Of a stretch of DNA of 64,000 nt, positions 35,077 through 43,236 are shown piece after piece. Both the position numbers and the translations under genes were made by a program. Source of the stretch: Sinorhizobium kostiense (lineage in GTDB: Bacteria > Pseudomonadota > Alphaproteobacteria > Rhizobiales > Rhizobiaceae); assembly GCF_017874595.1 (NCBI RefSeq), contig NZ_JAGILA010000004.1, positions 434,001 through 498,000 on the forward strand. The letters run 5' to 3'. Each line of letters begins with the position of its first letter. The stretch's first letter is position 1. The notes under the pieces are model-generated. The model made no database searches, had not been told where the DNA came from, and was given only the letters and a program-made list of their open reading frames with translations.

Positions 35077-35473
35077 AATCAAAGTCCCTTAGGGGAAACC
35101 GGGGCAGGGGGCCTATGCTGCGCTGCAACATTTACAGGGTTGGCTGTTATCTTCCGATCGCTCGAGAACGAACGAAGCACGATTACCTTGGTGCAAAAGT
35201 TAAACCAACGTCTGGGTTTGCAGGTCCCGGGCCTCCATCACCGGGGCCATGCCCGATCTCGATGCAAGGCATATCCTAGTCCACAGAGATGGCAAGGCCG
35301 ACGCTGTGTACCGCGAAGCCTATCCAGATGTCGCTCTTGAGAATCAGGGCAAGATCAAGCTGGACTTCATGTTCGTAAACTCGGCGAGGACGTCCGTTTG
35401 CGAACCGGCCAATCAGAGCGACCAGCAGATCATTGCGACAAACGTAGTCGCCCAAAATGACGTTGTACATTGA
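35077..35473 (+). pseudogene. Frameshifted remnant, possibly of a HEPN-type protein
   Basis: Two frames join poorly. Frame 1 (to ~35235) reads FRSLENERSTITLVQKLNQR; frame 2 (from ~35249) reads DLDARHILVHRDGKADAVYR and ends IATNVVAQNDVVH. The sequence RHILVHRDGKAD resembles the R-x4-6-H region of HEPN proteins, many of which are RNases in toxin or defence systems. A shift of one base between ~35230 and 35250 would be needed for a single protein. The similarity is from pattern only. Confidence 0.3.
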
Positions 35474-35596
35474 TTAGATCAGACACCTGCCACGCGGGGT
35501 ATTAACCGGAAACCACCCGGCTCCGCTCCCCTCAGCCCCGGAAAATTCGAGCTCCCGCTGGCTCAAATTTCGGGGAGCACCTCAGGAGAAAAAATA

Positions 35597-36301
35597 ATTT
35601 TTGAGACGGATGCTCTACAACTGGCCGCCAAGCTGGCCGAAGCCACGCTAGATGTCTCAAGAGACTATGATGAGGAGGATGTCGGCGGTGAAGAGGACTT
35701 CTCCAGTCAGCTTTGTGGTAGGCTCAAGGAGACTCTCAAGTCATACGAGACTGAGAACATGGTTTGGCAAGTCGAAACTGCAGAAACTGATAAACCGCAC
35801 GGCCGTCTTAGAGCTCGCACTCTGAGTAAAGTGAGCGAAGAGCCCATTTACGGTGCCGATATCGTCATGGCCATCGAGGCGCGCGGACCCGATTTCGAGA
35901 TGAAGAAAGGTTTTCTCGCACAGGCGAAGCGGCTGGAATACGGCAAGAAACTCAGCACAGCCGACTACAACGGCCTGCGAAAGCAATGTCAAAATATGCT
36001 AAATGTAACGGCCGCAAGTTTCGTGTTCATCTACAGCAGGACCGGGGTGACTGTGCTATCGGCTAATGCCATTATAACCTCAAGTAATCGGGATCTGTGG
36101 GCGCTACCGACCTGGCCAATTGATGTCCTCTATTACGATTTCGCTATCTGCTGGATTGGTGACTATCGGCTCCGCACTACCACCCGCAGAACGCTGGACG
36201 AGCTGCGCGCCACCCTGGATGCTAATGCGGCGATCCGGGTTCTTGGAAAACCGAAACTGAAAGAAGCTACGCCTCGTAGAAGGCGACGTGTGCAAGTCTA
36301 A
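35597..36301 (+). CDS. Putative PD-(D/E)XK-like nuclease, no ATG start
   Basis: The frame is open well upstream of the first ATG (35759). AGGAG at 35584-35588 is followed by ATA (35594) and ATT (35597), with no ATG/GTG/TTG there. I take ATT, a known rare start, giving 234 aa. The core has GADIVMAIEARGPDFEM, then KKGFLAQAKRL, which fits a D...(E/Q)xK nuclease site with Gln in the variable position, followed by CQNMLNV and SFVFIYSRTGV. The C-terminus is basic (PRRRRRVQV). It sits in the tRNA-Lys island, so a restriction or defence role is a reasonable inference. Whether it is translated is uncertain. Confidence 0.5.
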   Translation: MFETDALQLAAKLAEATLDVSRDYDEEDVGGEEDFSSQLCGRLKETLKSYETENMVWQVETAETDKPHGRLRARTLSKVSEEPIYGADIVMAIEARGPDFEMKKGFLAQAKRLEYGKKLSTADYNGLRKQCQNMLNVTAASFVFIYSRTGVTVLSANAIITSSNRDLWALPTWPIDVLYYDFAICWIGDYRLRTTTRRTLDELRATLDANAAIRVLGKPKLKEATPRRRRRVQV

Positions 36302-36464
36302 CGCTGACGGGGCAGTAGCTCGCTGGTGCTCGCCCATCGTGCACATCCAGCTCCCGTCGTCCGACTAAAGCGAAAGGTTTCACCACTGTGGCAGCCGATT
36401 TTCGCCCCTAGCCATTAACTATTTATTTTTGCATTATGCGCTCCAAGGTAGTGGAAGGACTCCA

Positions 36465-37340
36465 ATGGACTACCATCAAAGAATTGCAATCACGCTCGGG
36501 TTTTTATTGTTGCCAATAGCAACTGCATACGCCGGCGGATGCACGGGGGAATATCAGCCACACGAGAAAGGTGATTTTCGATTCAAGACGGCCTCCTCGT
36601 TCGAGGAAGGCAATTCGCTACATATCTACAGGACCTGCGTCCTGAACGAAGACCCTCAGAACGATCTAAAGGTAAGTTGGTACATTCCCGGACCGCATCT
36701 AACTTGGTTGCCACCGCACGAGCGCATCGACTTTTCGCGGCGCTCCATCGACCCTGATGCCCGGCCGCTCAAAGGCTGTATTGAGTACGGGCACCTTGGC
36801 GATGTGACAATAGCCGAATTCCTTGGAGATAAAGCTGAAGAAGCGCTCACAGCGGAACCAAATGAGCAAGCCTGCCGGCAGCAGGCAGGACTTCAGGTCC
36901 TACCGGGCGGGAAAAAAGAGATTGATCCACCTAAGTTCGGCTGGACTGAGGATTACACCATCTTTTTTCCGTCTGATATCGAGGATGTCCGCGAGACAAT
37001 GCTCAAGCTCAGCGCGACGGTCTCTATAAAAGAAACCGACGACGGTGCCTACCGTACATATTTTGTCTACAGCGTTGCCCCCTACGACGGAAGGAAAGGT
37101 GGCGATCCTGAGGCCGTACGATTTAGGGCAATTTTCCCGGACGCTATCCCCTACTTACAGGAACTCTATGCTGCGCAGGTTGCTGCGGAACCACGTGTCC
37201 TTGGCTTTAAAGGAGAAAGTGCGTTCACCATCAGCCGTGCAGAAAAGTATCGGCCCGCTCCGATGCTCCTCGAATTCCTGGGAAAGGAAAATCAAATCCT
37301 AGCGGTGCTACAGGTTACCGTTCTGGCGCCGGGACTGTAA
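36465..37340 (+). CDS. Secreted protein of unknown function with four cysteines
   Basis: 291 aa from the ATG at 36465 behind GGAAGGA. A signal peptide MDYHQRIAITLGFLLLPIATAYA leads to a mature chain with Cys at about 26, 58, 105 and 137, enough for two disulphides. There is a hydrophilic beta-rich body, with Pro/Tyr-rich WYIPGPHLTWLPPHE and TIFFPSDIEDV. No domain recognised. It ends one base before the next ATG (37341), so the two genes are certainly cotranscribed. Codon use is poorer in GC than the surroundings. Confidence 0.65.
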   Translation: MDYHQRIAITLGFLLLPIATAYAGGCTGEYQPHEKGDFRFKTASSFEEGNSLHIYRTCVLNEDPQNDLKVSWYIPGPHLTWLPPHERIDFSRRSIDPDARPLKGCIEYGHLGDVTIAEFLGDKAEEALTAEPNEQACRQQAGLQVLPGGKKEIDPPKFGWTEDYTIFFPSDIEDVRETMLKLSATVSIKETDDGAYRTYFVYSVAPYDGRKGGDPEAVRFRAIFPDAIPYLQELYAAQVAAEPRVLGFKGESAFTISRAEKYRPAPMLLEFLGKENQILAVLQVTVLAPGL

Positions 37341-37778
37341 ATGGGCAAACTATTTAAAGCGATTACTGCTGTCGCGCCAGGACCAATCGCCGTATGGGCC
37401 GGGGATGTCTTACAGGTGTTTGACAGAACCTTTGTTATTAGACCGAATTCGCCGGAGATCTTGCCCAATACTGCTGCTGCAGTTGGCACGATTCTAACAA
37501 TCTTCGTCACTGCCATCCATTTCAATGCGGCACCAGCAACTCTAAAACGGCGAGCGCTCTGGGCGGGAAGCGCTGCGGCATTAGTTCTGATCGCGATCTT
37601 TGTTATTCGCGCCTTTCTCGATGGCGCTATCCCGCGCAGAACTGCAATCATCCTGTATCGAGTCTATGATGTCTCGAGCTCTATTTTTTTGGTGCTGGTG
37701 ATTGTGACGGTCGTATTTGCGATCCTATACCAGTTCAACAGCTCGGGAGATGACCAAACTGAACCAGCGCAGGATTGA
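37341..37778 (+). CDS. Three-TM membrane protein of unknown function
   Basis: 145 aa. Hydrophobic helices at ~45-62 (AAAVGTILTIFVTAIHF), ~71-90 and ~108-130 (SSIFLVLVIVTVVFAILY); short basic loops and an acidic tail ending TEPAQD. No recognised family. It abuts the secreted-protein gene with zero spacing, so both probably act together at the envelope. The pair is the only clearly intact operon within the island. Confidence 0.6.
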   Translation: MGKLFKAITAVAPGPIAVWAGDVLQVFDRTFVIRPNSPEILPNTAAAVGTILTIFVTAIHFNAAPATLKRRALWAGSAAALVLIAIFVIRAFLDGAIPRRTAIILYRVYDVSSSIFLVLVIVTVVFAILYQFNSSGDDQTEPAQD

Positions 37779-38397
37779 ACCGATCCGCAAGCAGCCAGCG
37801 ACGGGCGATAAGCGGGTCGGGGCAAACGTCCAGCATGCTACACAATTTGCCCAAATCTAACGCTTACCCGCCCTCATTCAAACAGGCGCCCAGCCACCCG
37901 GTAACCCCGCAGCCGAAGTCGAGGATCGCCTGGAATTCAGTTCCCAGCGTATTCCAGCCCTCGCGCGTTTCCAGCTTCGGCTGCTGGGTTTGAAACCCGG
38001 CCGTGCTCGCGTGTGGTATGGAGATACCCCTCAAATTTCCAGCGCGGAAACAAACGCGCGACTGCCCCCGACGGGCCCCGCCGGCCTGTCAATCCTGTTG
38101 CCCCGCCCCCCGGGCTGCCGATACCCGCCCCAAGAAGTCGGCGAGCTTGGCTTCGATCCCGGCGAGCCGGGCATCCAATGCGGCGAAGCTAGGCCCGTCT
38201 TCGAAGGCCTCCTTGGACACTGGACAGCTCGCGTTCGAGTGCGGTCCGCAATTCGCCGGCGTGTCGTCCCTCAATTGCTGTAGATCGTTGGTGATCCGCT
38301 CAGCGTTCGCGACAACCCACCGCCATCAGCCTTCCCTATCGCGACTTGCGTCAGCGTCACGTACTTGGGGGCCGTTGAAAAAAATGGCGGGCCTACA
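37779..38397. other. Decayed DNA at the right end of the island
   Basis: No intact gene. On the minus strand a frame at 38089-38274 reads RDDTPANCGPHSNASCPVS and LDARLAGIEAKLADFLGR, which looks like a small phage-type protein, but it has only a TTG start and no good ribosome site. The region ends at the duplicated tRNA-Lys tail. Confidence 0.4.
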
Positions 38398-38442
38398 GAC
38401 TCTTAATCAGCGGTCCACGGTTCGAGCCCGTGACCACCCACC
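38398..38442 (+). repeat. Right attachment site (tRNA-Lys 3' fragment)
   Basis: 45 bases matching 34438-34483 of tRNA-Lys except for one missing G and one T-to-C change. Read on the minus strand it encodes the last residues (GGWSRARTVDR) and stop of the ABC exporter, so the integration joined that gene to tRNA sequence. Confidence 0.75.
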
Positions 38443-40233
38443 GAAAGCCTCAAAAAACCCTCCCTTGAGAGTCAGCACGCCAGGACGGGTGTTGATCGGC
38501 GCCTCGCGCTCGGCGGGACCGAGCCGCCCGTGGTCGATCCGGATCCGCACGTCGCAGTGTATCAGCGTGCTCAGGCGGTGAGCGATGATGAACGTGGTAC
38601 GGCCCTCCATAAGTCGCCCGAGGACCTCGACGATGGCGCCCTCCGTCCGTGCGTCCACCGAACTGGTCGGTTCGTCGAGAATCAGGATCGGCGCATTTCT
38701 CAGGAAAGCGCGGGCAAGCGAGATGCGCTGGCGCTCGCCGCCGGAGAGGATCATGCCGCGCTCGCCGACCTGCGTGTCGTAGCCTTCCGGCAGGCCGGCG
38801 ATGAACTCGTGGACCTGGGCGGCCTGAGCGGCCTCGGCGATCTCCCGGTGGGTGGCGTCCGGCCGCCCATAGGCGATGTTGTCGGCGATGCTCGCCGAAA
38901 ACAACACCGGCTCCTGCAGGACGATGGCGAACTGGTTACGGAGGTCGGCCAGGCGGTAGGCGCGCAGGTCCACGCCATCCAACAAGATTGCCCCATGGGT
39001 CGGGTCGTAGAACCGGATCAGCAGGTTGACCAGTGTGGTCTTGCCGGACCCGGTCGGTCCCACGATCCCGACACGGGTCCCTGGGGTGACCCGGAACGAC
39101 ACGTCGTGCAGCGCCGAGCGGCCCTCATCATACCTGAAATAGACTTCCCGGAACTCCACGGCGCCGGCCGCGCGCCCGAGCGGGCGAGCATCCGGGCGAT
39201 CGTCGGCATCCGCCGACTGGTCCAGGAGCCCGAAGGCGCGTCGCCCGGCGGCGAAGGCGACCTGAAGCGAGGATAGGCTGTTGGTGATCGTGTGCACCGG
39301 CCCCAGGATTTGCCAGACGTAGCCGATTACCAGCAACAATTCCCCGAGGCTCAGGATTCCAGCCCGGACGTGCAGGACACCGATGGCCAGCACCGTCGCG
39401 GCAGCGAGTGCGATAACCAAGCCTTTTAGCAGATCGAACCAGCCGTTGATCGCCGCGATCCACAGGTTGGTGGCGATCACCCGGCGCGAGCGGCGCGCGA
39501 ACCGCTCCGTTTCGTGGCCCTCCCGACCGAAGGCTTTGACGACCCTAAGGACTGACAGGACCTCTTGGACAATGGATAGTGTGGCACCTTCCAGCCGGCG
39601 GCTCTGGTCCCAGCACGGGCGGACGCAGCGGGAGTGGATTCGCGAGAGGAGGAAGATGATCGGCGAGACGGCCAGCGCGACGGCCGCCAGCTGCCAGTCG
39701 ATCACGGCTGTTACATAGATCATGCCGATGAGCGTGACAGACGCGGCGAGCACCGGGATAATTCCGTAGATGGTGACCCACTGGACGCAGGGCGCGTCGC
39801 TGAGGATACGGTGGGTGGCATCGAATGAGCCGTTCCGGTCGTGATAGGCCAGCGAGAGGCGCTGAGCGTGGCGGAAGAGACGGGCACGGAACGCGAGCGT
39901 CAGCTGCTCGCCGGTGTAGGTCCGCAAAAGCAACTCGGCGAAGCTCCGCACTTGACCGACGACCGCCAGCGCGACGGCGAGACCGAACGCGACCGCTAGT
40001 GCGGCAAGCGGTCGCTCAGAGGAGTTGGATACCAGCGCCCCCAGGAAACTTGGCAATGGCTCCGCGCCAACGGCGCTGTCCACCGCGATTTTGAGAGGCA
40101 GGGGCGCCAGGAGGGCCATCGGCGACCAGAGCAGACCGATGAGGAGCAGCCCGAGCAGATGCAGGCGGTGAGGCGCGGCCTGCGACAGCAGCCGTCGGAA
40201 TACATCGACATCGGAGTACCGGCACGAGAGCAT
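38407..40233 (-). CDS. ABC exporter (fused TM and ATPase domains) with an att-derived C-terminal tail
   Basis: 608 aa half-transporter. Six TM helices span ~1-310 (LLLIGLLWSPMALLAPLPLKI onward), and the ATPase follows: Walker A GPTGSGKTT, Q-loop VLQEPVLF, signature LSGGERQR, Walker B LILDEPTSS, switch His IIAHRLS. Homodimeric lipid/peptide/drug exporters of this type usually end ~25-35 residues after the switch region. Here the last ~11 residues come from the tRNA-Lys 3' repeat, so the native end was probably replaced. All catalytic motifs are intact, so it may be functional. No partner gene is adjacent. Confidence 0.85.
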   Translation of the reverse strand: MLSCRYSDVDVFRRLLSQAAPHRLHLLGLLLIGLLWSPMALLAPLPLKIAVDSAVGAEPLPSFLGALVSNSSERPLAALAVAFGLAVALAVVGQVRSFAELLLRTYTGEQLTLAFRARLFRHAQRLSLAYHDRNGSFDATHRILSDAPCVQWVTIYGIIPVLAASVTLIGMIYVTAVIDWQLAAVALAVSPIIFLLSRIHSRCVRPCWDQSRRLEGATLSIVQEVLSVLRVVKAFGREGHETERFARRSRRVIATNLWIAAINGWFDLLKGLVIALAAATVLAIGVLHVRAGILSLGELLLVIGYVWQILGPVHTITNSLSSLQVAFAAGRRAFGLLDQSADADDRPDARPLGRAAGAVEFREVYFRYDEGRSALHDVSFRVTPGTRVGIVGPTGSGKTTLVNLLIRFYDPTHGAILLDGVDLRAYRLADLRNQFAIVLQEPVLFSASIADNIAYGRPDATHREIAEAAQAAQVHEFIAGLPEGYDTQVGERGMILSGGERQRISLARAFLRNAPILILDEPTSSVDARTEGAIVEVLGRLMEGRTTFIIAHRLSTLIHCDVRIRIDHGRLGPAEREAPINTRPGVLTLKGGFFEAFGGWSRARTVDR

Positions 40234-40562
40234 GACACCCCTCGAGTCGCTCGGCCATCAACACGAGATTCCCCGCTCGCGGCCGACACGCCGGGGATGA
40301 AAAAGCGCTCGCGATGACGGACTTTTTGCGGCCAGAATTGTCTCTCCGACCGGCGAAGGGTCTTTCCGCGCTACCCACTTCGTGGGGGTACGACGGCATC
40401 GGCGGCGAAGATGGCGGTAAGCTTACGATCCATAACTCCACCAAGATTGGACCGGTGTTTTGATGATGCCTAAATTAGCATATCAAAATCTTCCGGTCAG
40501 CAAGATTGAGTTGTGTGGCGTAGCAAATCCGCGGTTCGAATCCCCTCAGCGCGAAGGGCTGC
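40234..40562. other. Intergenic region with a small inverted repeat and a tRNA-like T-arm fragment
   Basis: No gene. It contains the inverted repeat at 40442-40508 and, near 40527-40553, TCCGCGGTTCGAATCCCCT, which resembles a tRNA T-arm but lacks a proper stem. The latter might be a further attachment-site relic. Confidence 0.4.
40442..40508. repeat. Tiny palindromic element flanked by 8-bp direct repeats
   Basis: CAAGATTG occurs at 40442-40449 and 40501-40508. Between them lie terminal inverted repeats GACCGG/CCGGTC (40450-40455, 40493-40498) and inner TTTTGAT/ATCAAAA and ATGC/GCAT pairs around CTAAATTA. This looks like a very short MITE-like insertion with an 8-bp target duplication, but chance is not excluded. 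Confidence 0.45.
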
Positions 40563-41441
40563 CTAAAGCGCGTATTGCCGGGTCAGCCAGTCGGCGAAGA
40601 CGCGGGCGAGACGTCTTTGGCTGCCGGATTTCGGATAGGCGACGTAGTGGCCGATATAGCGGTTATCGCGACATATGCCCTGGAAGGGGCGGACCAACTT
40701 TCCGCTCTGCAACTCCCTGCGCGCCAGCAGGTCCGACTCGAGGGCAATTCCGAGGCCGTTGACCGCGGCGTCTACGGCGAGGAAGCTGCGATCGAAGCTC
40801 ATCGACGGCGGAGGCGGCGGCCCAAGGCTGTTCGCCTCGAACCAGTCGATCCACTGGATTCGCTTGAGATCGCTTCGAATGAGCGGAAGGCGCAAGAGAT
40901 CGCGTGGCGAGCGAATTCGGCTTGCCATCTCCGGTGAGCACATTGGCGAAACGACCTCCTCGCCAAGCGGCACGACGATAAGGTCCTCTCGATTGAGCGG
41001 CTCGCCATATACGACATCCGCGTCGTAAAGGCCATCAACGAAACGGGCATAAGTCGTGCTGGCGGCGACCTTCACCTCGACGCCTGGATTTTCGTTCAGG
41101 AAGCTCGGAAGGCGCGGCGAGAGAACCTGCGCCGCAAAACTCGGCGCACAGTGCAGCCGCAGCAGTTGGGCGCTCTTGGATGAAACGAGTTCAACACCTC
41201 GCCGCAGTTCCTCGAATGCATTCGAAGCGTGGTTGAGCAGGGTTTGGCCGGCGAGCGTCAAGCTCACGCTGCGGGTCGTTCGCTCGAACAGGGACACTCC
41301 CAAGTCCCTTTCCAGTCTCACGATCGCATGGCTGATGGCGCTCGGGGAAAGGTTGAGTTCTTCCGCCGCGGCACGGAAGGATCCTAGGCGCGCGGCCGAT
41401 TCGAAGATGCGGATGGCGGAGAGCGGTAGCATGTGGAGCAT
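40563..41441 (-). CDS. LysR-family regulator (GcvA-like)
   Basis: 292 aa. The N-terminal HTH reads LPLSAIRIFESAARLGSFRAAAEELNLSPSAISH-type (RLGSFRAAAEELNLSPSAIS), GcvA/AmpR-like, then a periplasmic-binding effector domain. It is divergent from the SDR gene of the catabolic cluster (149-base shared promoter), so it most likely senses the substrate or an intermediate and controls that cluster. An alternative start three codons downstream is possible. Confidence 0.87.
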   Translation of the reverse strand: MLHMLPLSAIRIFESAARLGSFRAAAEELNLSPSAISHAIVRLERDLGVSLFERTTRSVSLTLAGQTLLNHASNAFEELRRGVELVSSKSAQLLRLHCAPSFAAQVLSPRLPSFLNENPGVEVKVAASTTYARFVDGLYDADVVYGEPLNREDLIVVPLGEEVVSPMCSPEMASRIRSPRDLLRLPLIRSDLKRIQWIDWFEANSLGPPPPPSMSFDRSFLAVDAAVNGLGIALESDLLARRELQSGKLVRPFQGICRDNRYIGHYVAYPKSGSQRRLARVFADWLTRQYAL

Positions 41442-41590
41442 GCGATTAGTGAATCACAGTCATCAGTAGATGTAAACTTTGCGTTTGTCGAAACCATCTC
41501 TCCTGGTCAACACTCCCGACGCGATCACGGCATTACCGTTGCTTATACCATGACCAGATGCCCGGAGGAGGGCGTCGGGAGGAGCCATAG

Positions 41591-42352
41591 ATGTTGCTGA
41601 GAGGAAAGACCGCGGTCATTTCAGGCGCGGCGAGCAGGCGCGGCATTGGCCGCGCCACGGCGGAGCTTTTTGCCGAGCACGGCGCTCGCGTCGCTATTCT
41701 TGATCTCGATGACGATGCAGCCAGCGAAGCCGCCGGCACCTTGAAGCCCGTTGCGGAAGGGGCGCATATCGGCTTGCGTTGCGATGTCGCCGATCGGCAG
41801 TCTTGCCAATCGGCCGCGACCGCGGCAATCGAGGTTTTCGGTTCGGTGGACGTGCTGGTCAACAATGCCGGCATCACCCAGCCGGTCAGGACGCTCGAGA
41901 TTTCCGATGCGGACTGGCAGCGCATCATTGCCGTCAATATGACCGGCGTCCTTAACCTCAGCCAGGCGTTCATCCCCAATATGCGGGACCATGGCGGCGG
42001 CTCGATCGCGTGCATGTCGTCGGTCTCCGCCCAGCGCGGCGGCGGCATTTTCGGGGGCCCGCACTATTCCGCCGCCAAGGCCGGCGTCCTCGGCCTCGCC
42101 AAGGCCATGGCGCGCGAGTTCGGCCCCGCCGGGATACGCGTCAATTCGGTAACGCCGGGCCTCATCCAGACCGACATCACCGGAGACAAGCTGACCCCCG
42201 AGATGCGCACGGACATCCTGAAGGGCATCCCGCTCAATCGTCTCGGCGATGCGCGCGACGTGGCGAATATCTACCTGTTCCTCGCCTCCGACCTCTCCGC
42301 CTATGTCACCGGCGCGGTCATCGACGTCAATGGCGGCATGCTCATCCACTGA
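41591..42352 (+). CDS. Short-chain dehydrogenase/reductase
   Basis: 253 aa classical SDR: cofactor motif GAASRRGIG, acidic residue in ILDLDD (NAD preference likely), NNAG near 90, catalytic Ser in SSVSAQ and Tyr/Lys in YSAAK. First gene of the catabolic run; probably oxidises a sugar, sugar alcohol or sugar acid. The insertion RR in the Gly-rich loop is slightly unusual but occurs in the family. Confidence 0.88.
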   Translation: MLLRGKTAVISGAASRRGIGRATAELFAEHGARVAILDLDDDAASEAAGTLKPVAEGAHIGLRCDVADRQSCQSAATAAIEVFGSVDVLVNNAGITQPVRTLEISDADWQRIIAVNMTGVLNLSQAFIPNMRDHGGGSIACMSSVSAQRGGGIFGGPHYSAAKAGVLGLAKAMAREFGPAGIRVNSVTPGLIQTDITGDKLTPEMRTDILKGIPLNRLGDARDVANIYLFLASDLSAYVTGAVIDVNGGMLIH

Positions 42353-42396
42353 CGTGAGCGCCAAAAGCTAGCCCATCTTCAAGGAGAACGAGAAGA

Positions 42397-43236
42397 ATGA
42401 CCCAGATCGGTCATAACGTCAGTCTGCCGGAGCGAGCGCGGCGCATCCGCCGCCATGCCTTGCGCATGGGCGAAGTGCAGGGGCAGGGCTATATCGCCCA
42501 GGCACTCGGCATTGCGGACGTGCTGGCGGTATCCTACTTCCATGCGACGACATACCGGCCGGACGACCCGGAATGGGAGAGCCGCGACCGTTTCCTGCTC
42601 TCGATCGGTCATTACGCCATCGCGCTCTATGCGGCGCTGATCGAGGCCAAGATCATTCCGGAAGACGAACTGGAAACCTATGGTACGGACGACAGCCGCC
42701 TGCCCATGTCGGGCATGGCGGCCTATACGCCCGGCATGGAGATCACCGGCGGCTCTCTCGGCCATGGTTTGGGCATTGCGGTCGGCATGTGCCTGGCGCT
42801 CAAGCGGAAGAACTCCAAGGCCTTCGTCTACAACCTGTTCTCGGATGGCGAGCTCGATGAAGGATCGACCTGGGAGGCCGCGATGTCGGCCGGGTCCTAC
42901 AAGCTCGACAATCTGATCGGCATCGTCGACGTCAACCAGATGCAGGCGGACGGCCCGTCGCTTGGGGTCCTGAATTTCGAGCCGCTCGGTCCGAAGTTCG
43001 AAGCCTTCGGCTGGTTCGTCCAGCGGGTCAACGGCAATGACATCGATGCGCTGGTGACAGCCTTCGATGCGGCCCGTCATCACCAGGGCGAGCAGCCGCG
43101 CATCATCATCTGCGACACCAAGATGGCAAAGGGCGTTCCTTTTCTCGAGGCCCGCGAGCGCAACCATTTCCTGCGCGTCGAACCCCATGAATGGGCGGAG
43201 GCGATCCGGATCATCGACGCGGGAGTTCAAGCATGA
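42397..43236 (+). CDS. Transketolase, N-terminal (TPP-binding) subunit
   Basis: 279 aa, the size of split-transketolase subunit A. The TPP motif GDGELDEGSTWEAAMSAG ends with the metal ligand region VDVNQMQADG. Conserved His residues for substrate/TPP include SLGHGLGIA. It forms an A2B2 complex with the next gene product and transfers a two-carbon ketol unit. Start behind AAGGAGAACGAGAAG. Stop overlaps the partner start (ATGA at 43233-43236). Confidence 0.92.
   Translation: MTQIGHNVSLPERARRIRRHALRMGEVQGQGYIAQALGIADVLAVSYFHATTYRPDDPEWESRDRFLLSIGHYAIALYAALIEAKIIPEDELETYGTDDSRLPMSGMAAYTPGMEITGGSLGHGLGIAVGMCLALKRKNSKAFVYNLFSDGELDEGSTWEAAMSAGSYKLDNLIGIVDVNQMQADGPSLGVLNFEPLGPKFEAFGWFVQRVNGNDIDALVTAFDAARHHQGEQPRIIICDTKMAKGVPFLEARERNHFLRVEPHEWAEAIRIIDAGVQA

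Noticed and set aside
38003-38581. A plus-strand frame running across the right attachment site
   Set aside because: Ser/Arg/Pro-rich, no ribosome site, and it overlaps the ABC exporter antisense.
40527-40553. Possible extra tRNA gene (GGTTCGAATCCCC)
   Set aside because: The flanking bases do not form the T-stem and no acceptor, D or anticodon arm exists; at most an attachment-site relic.
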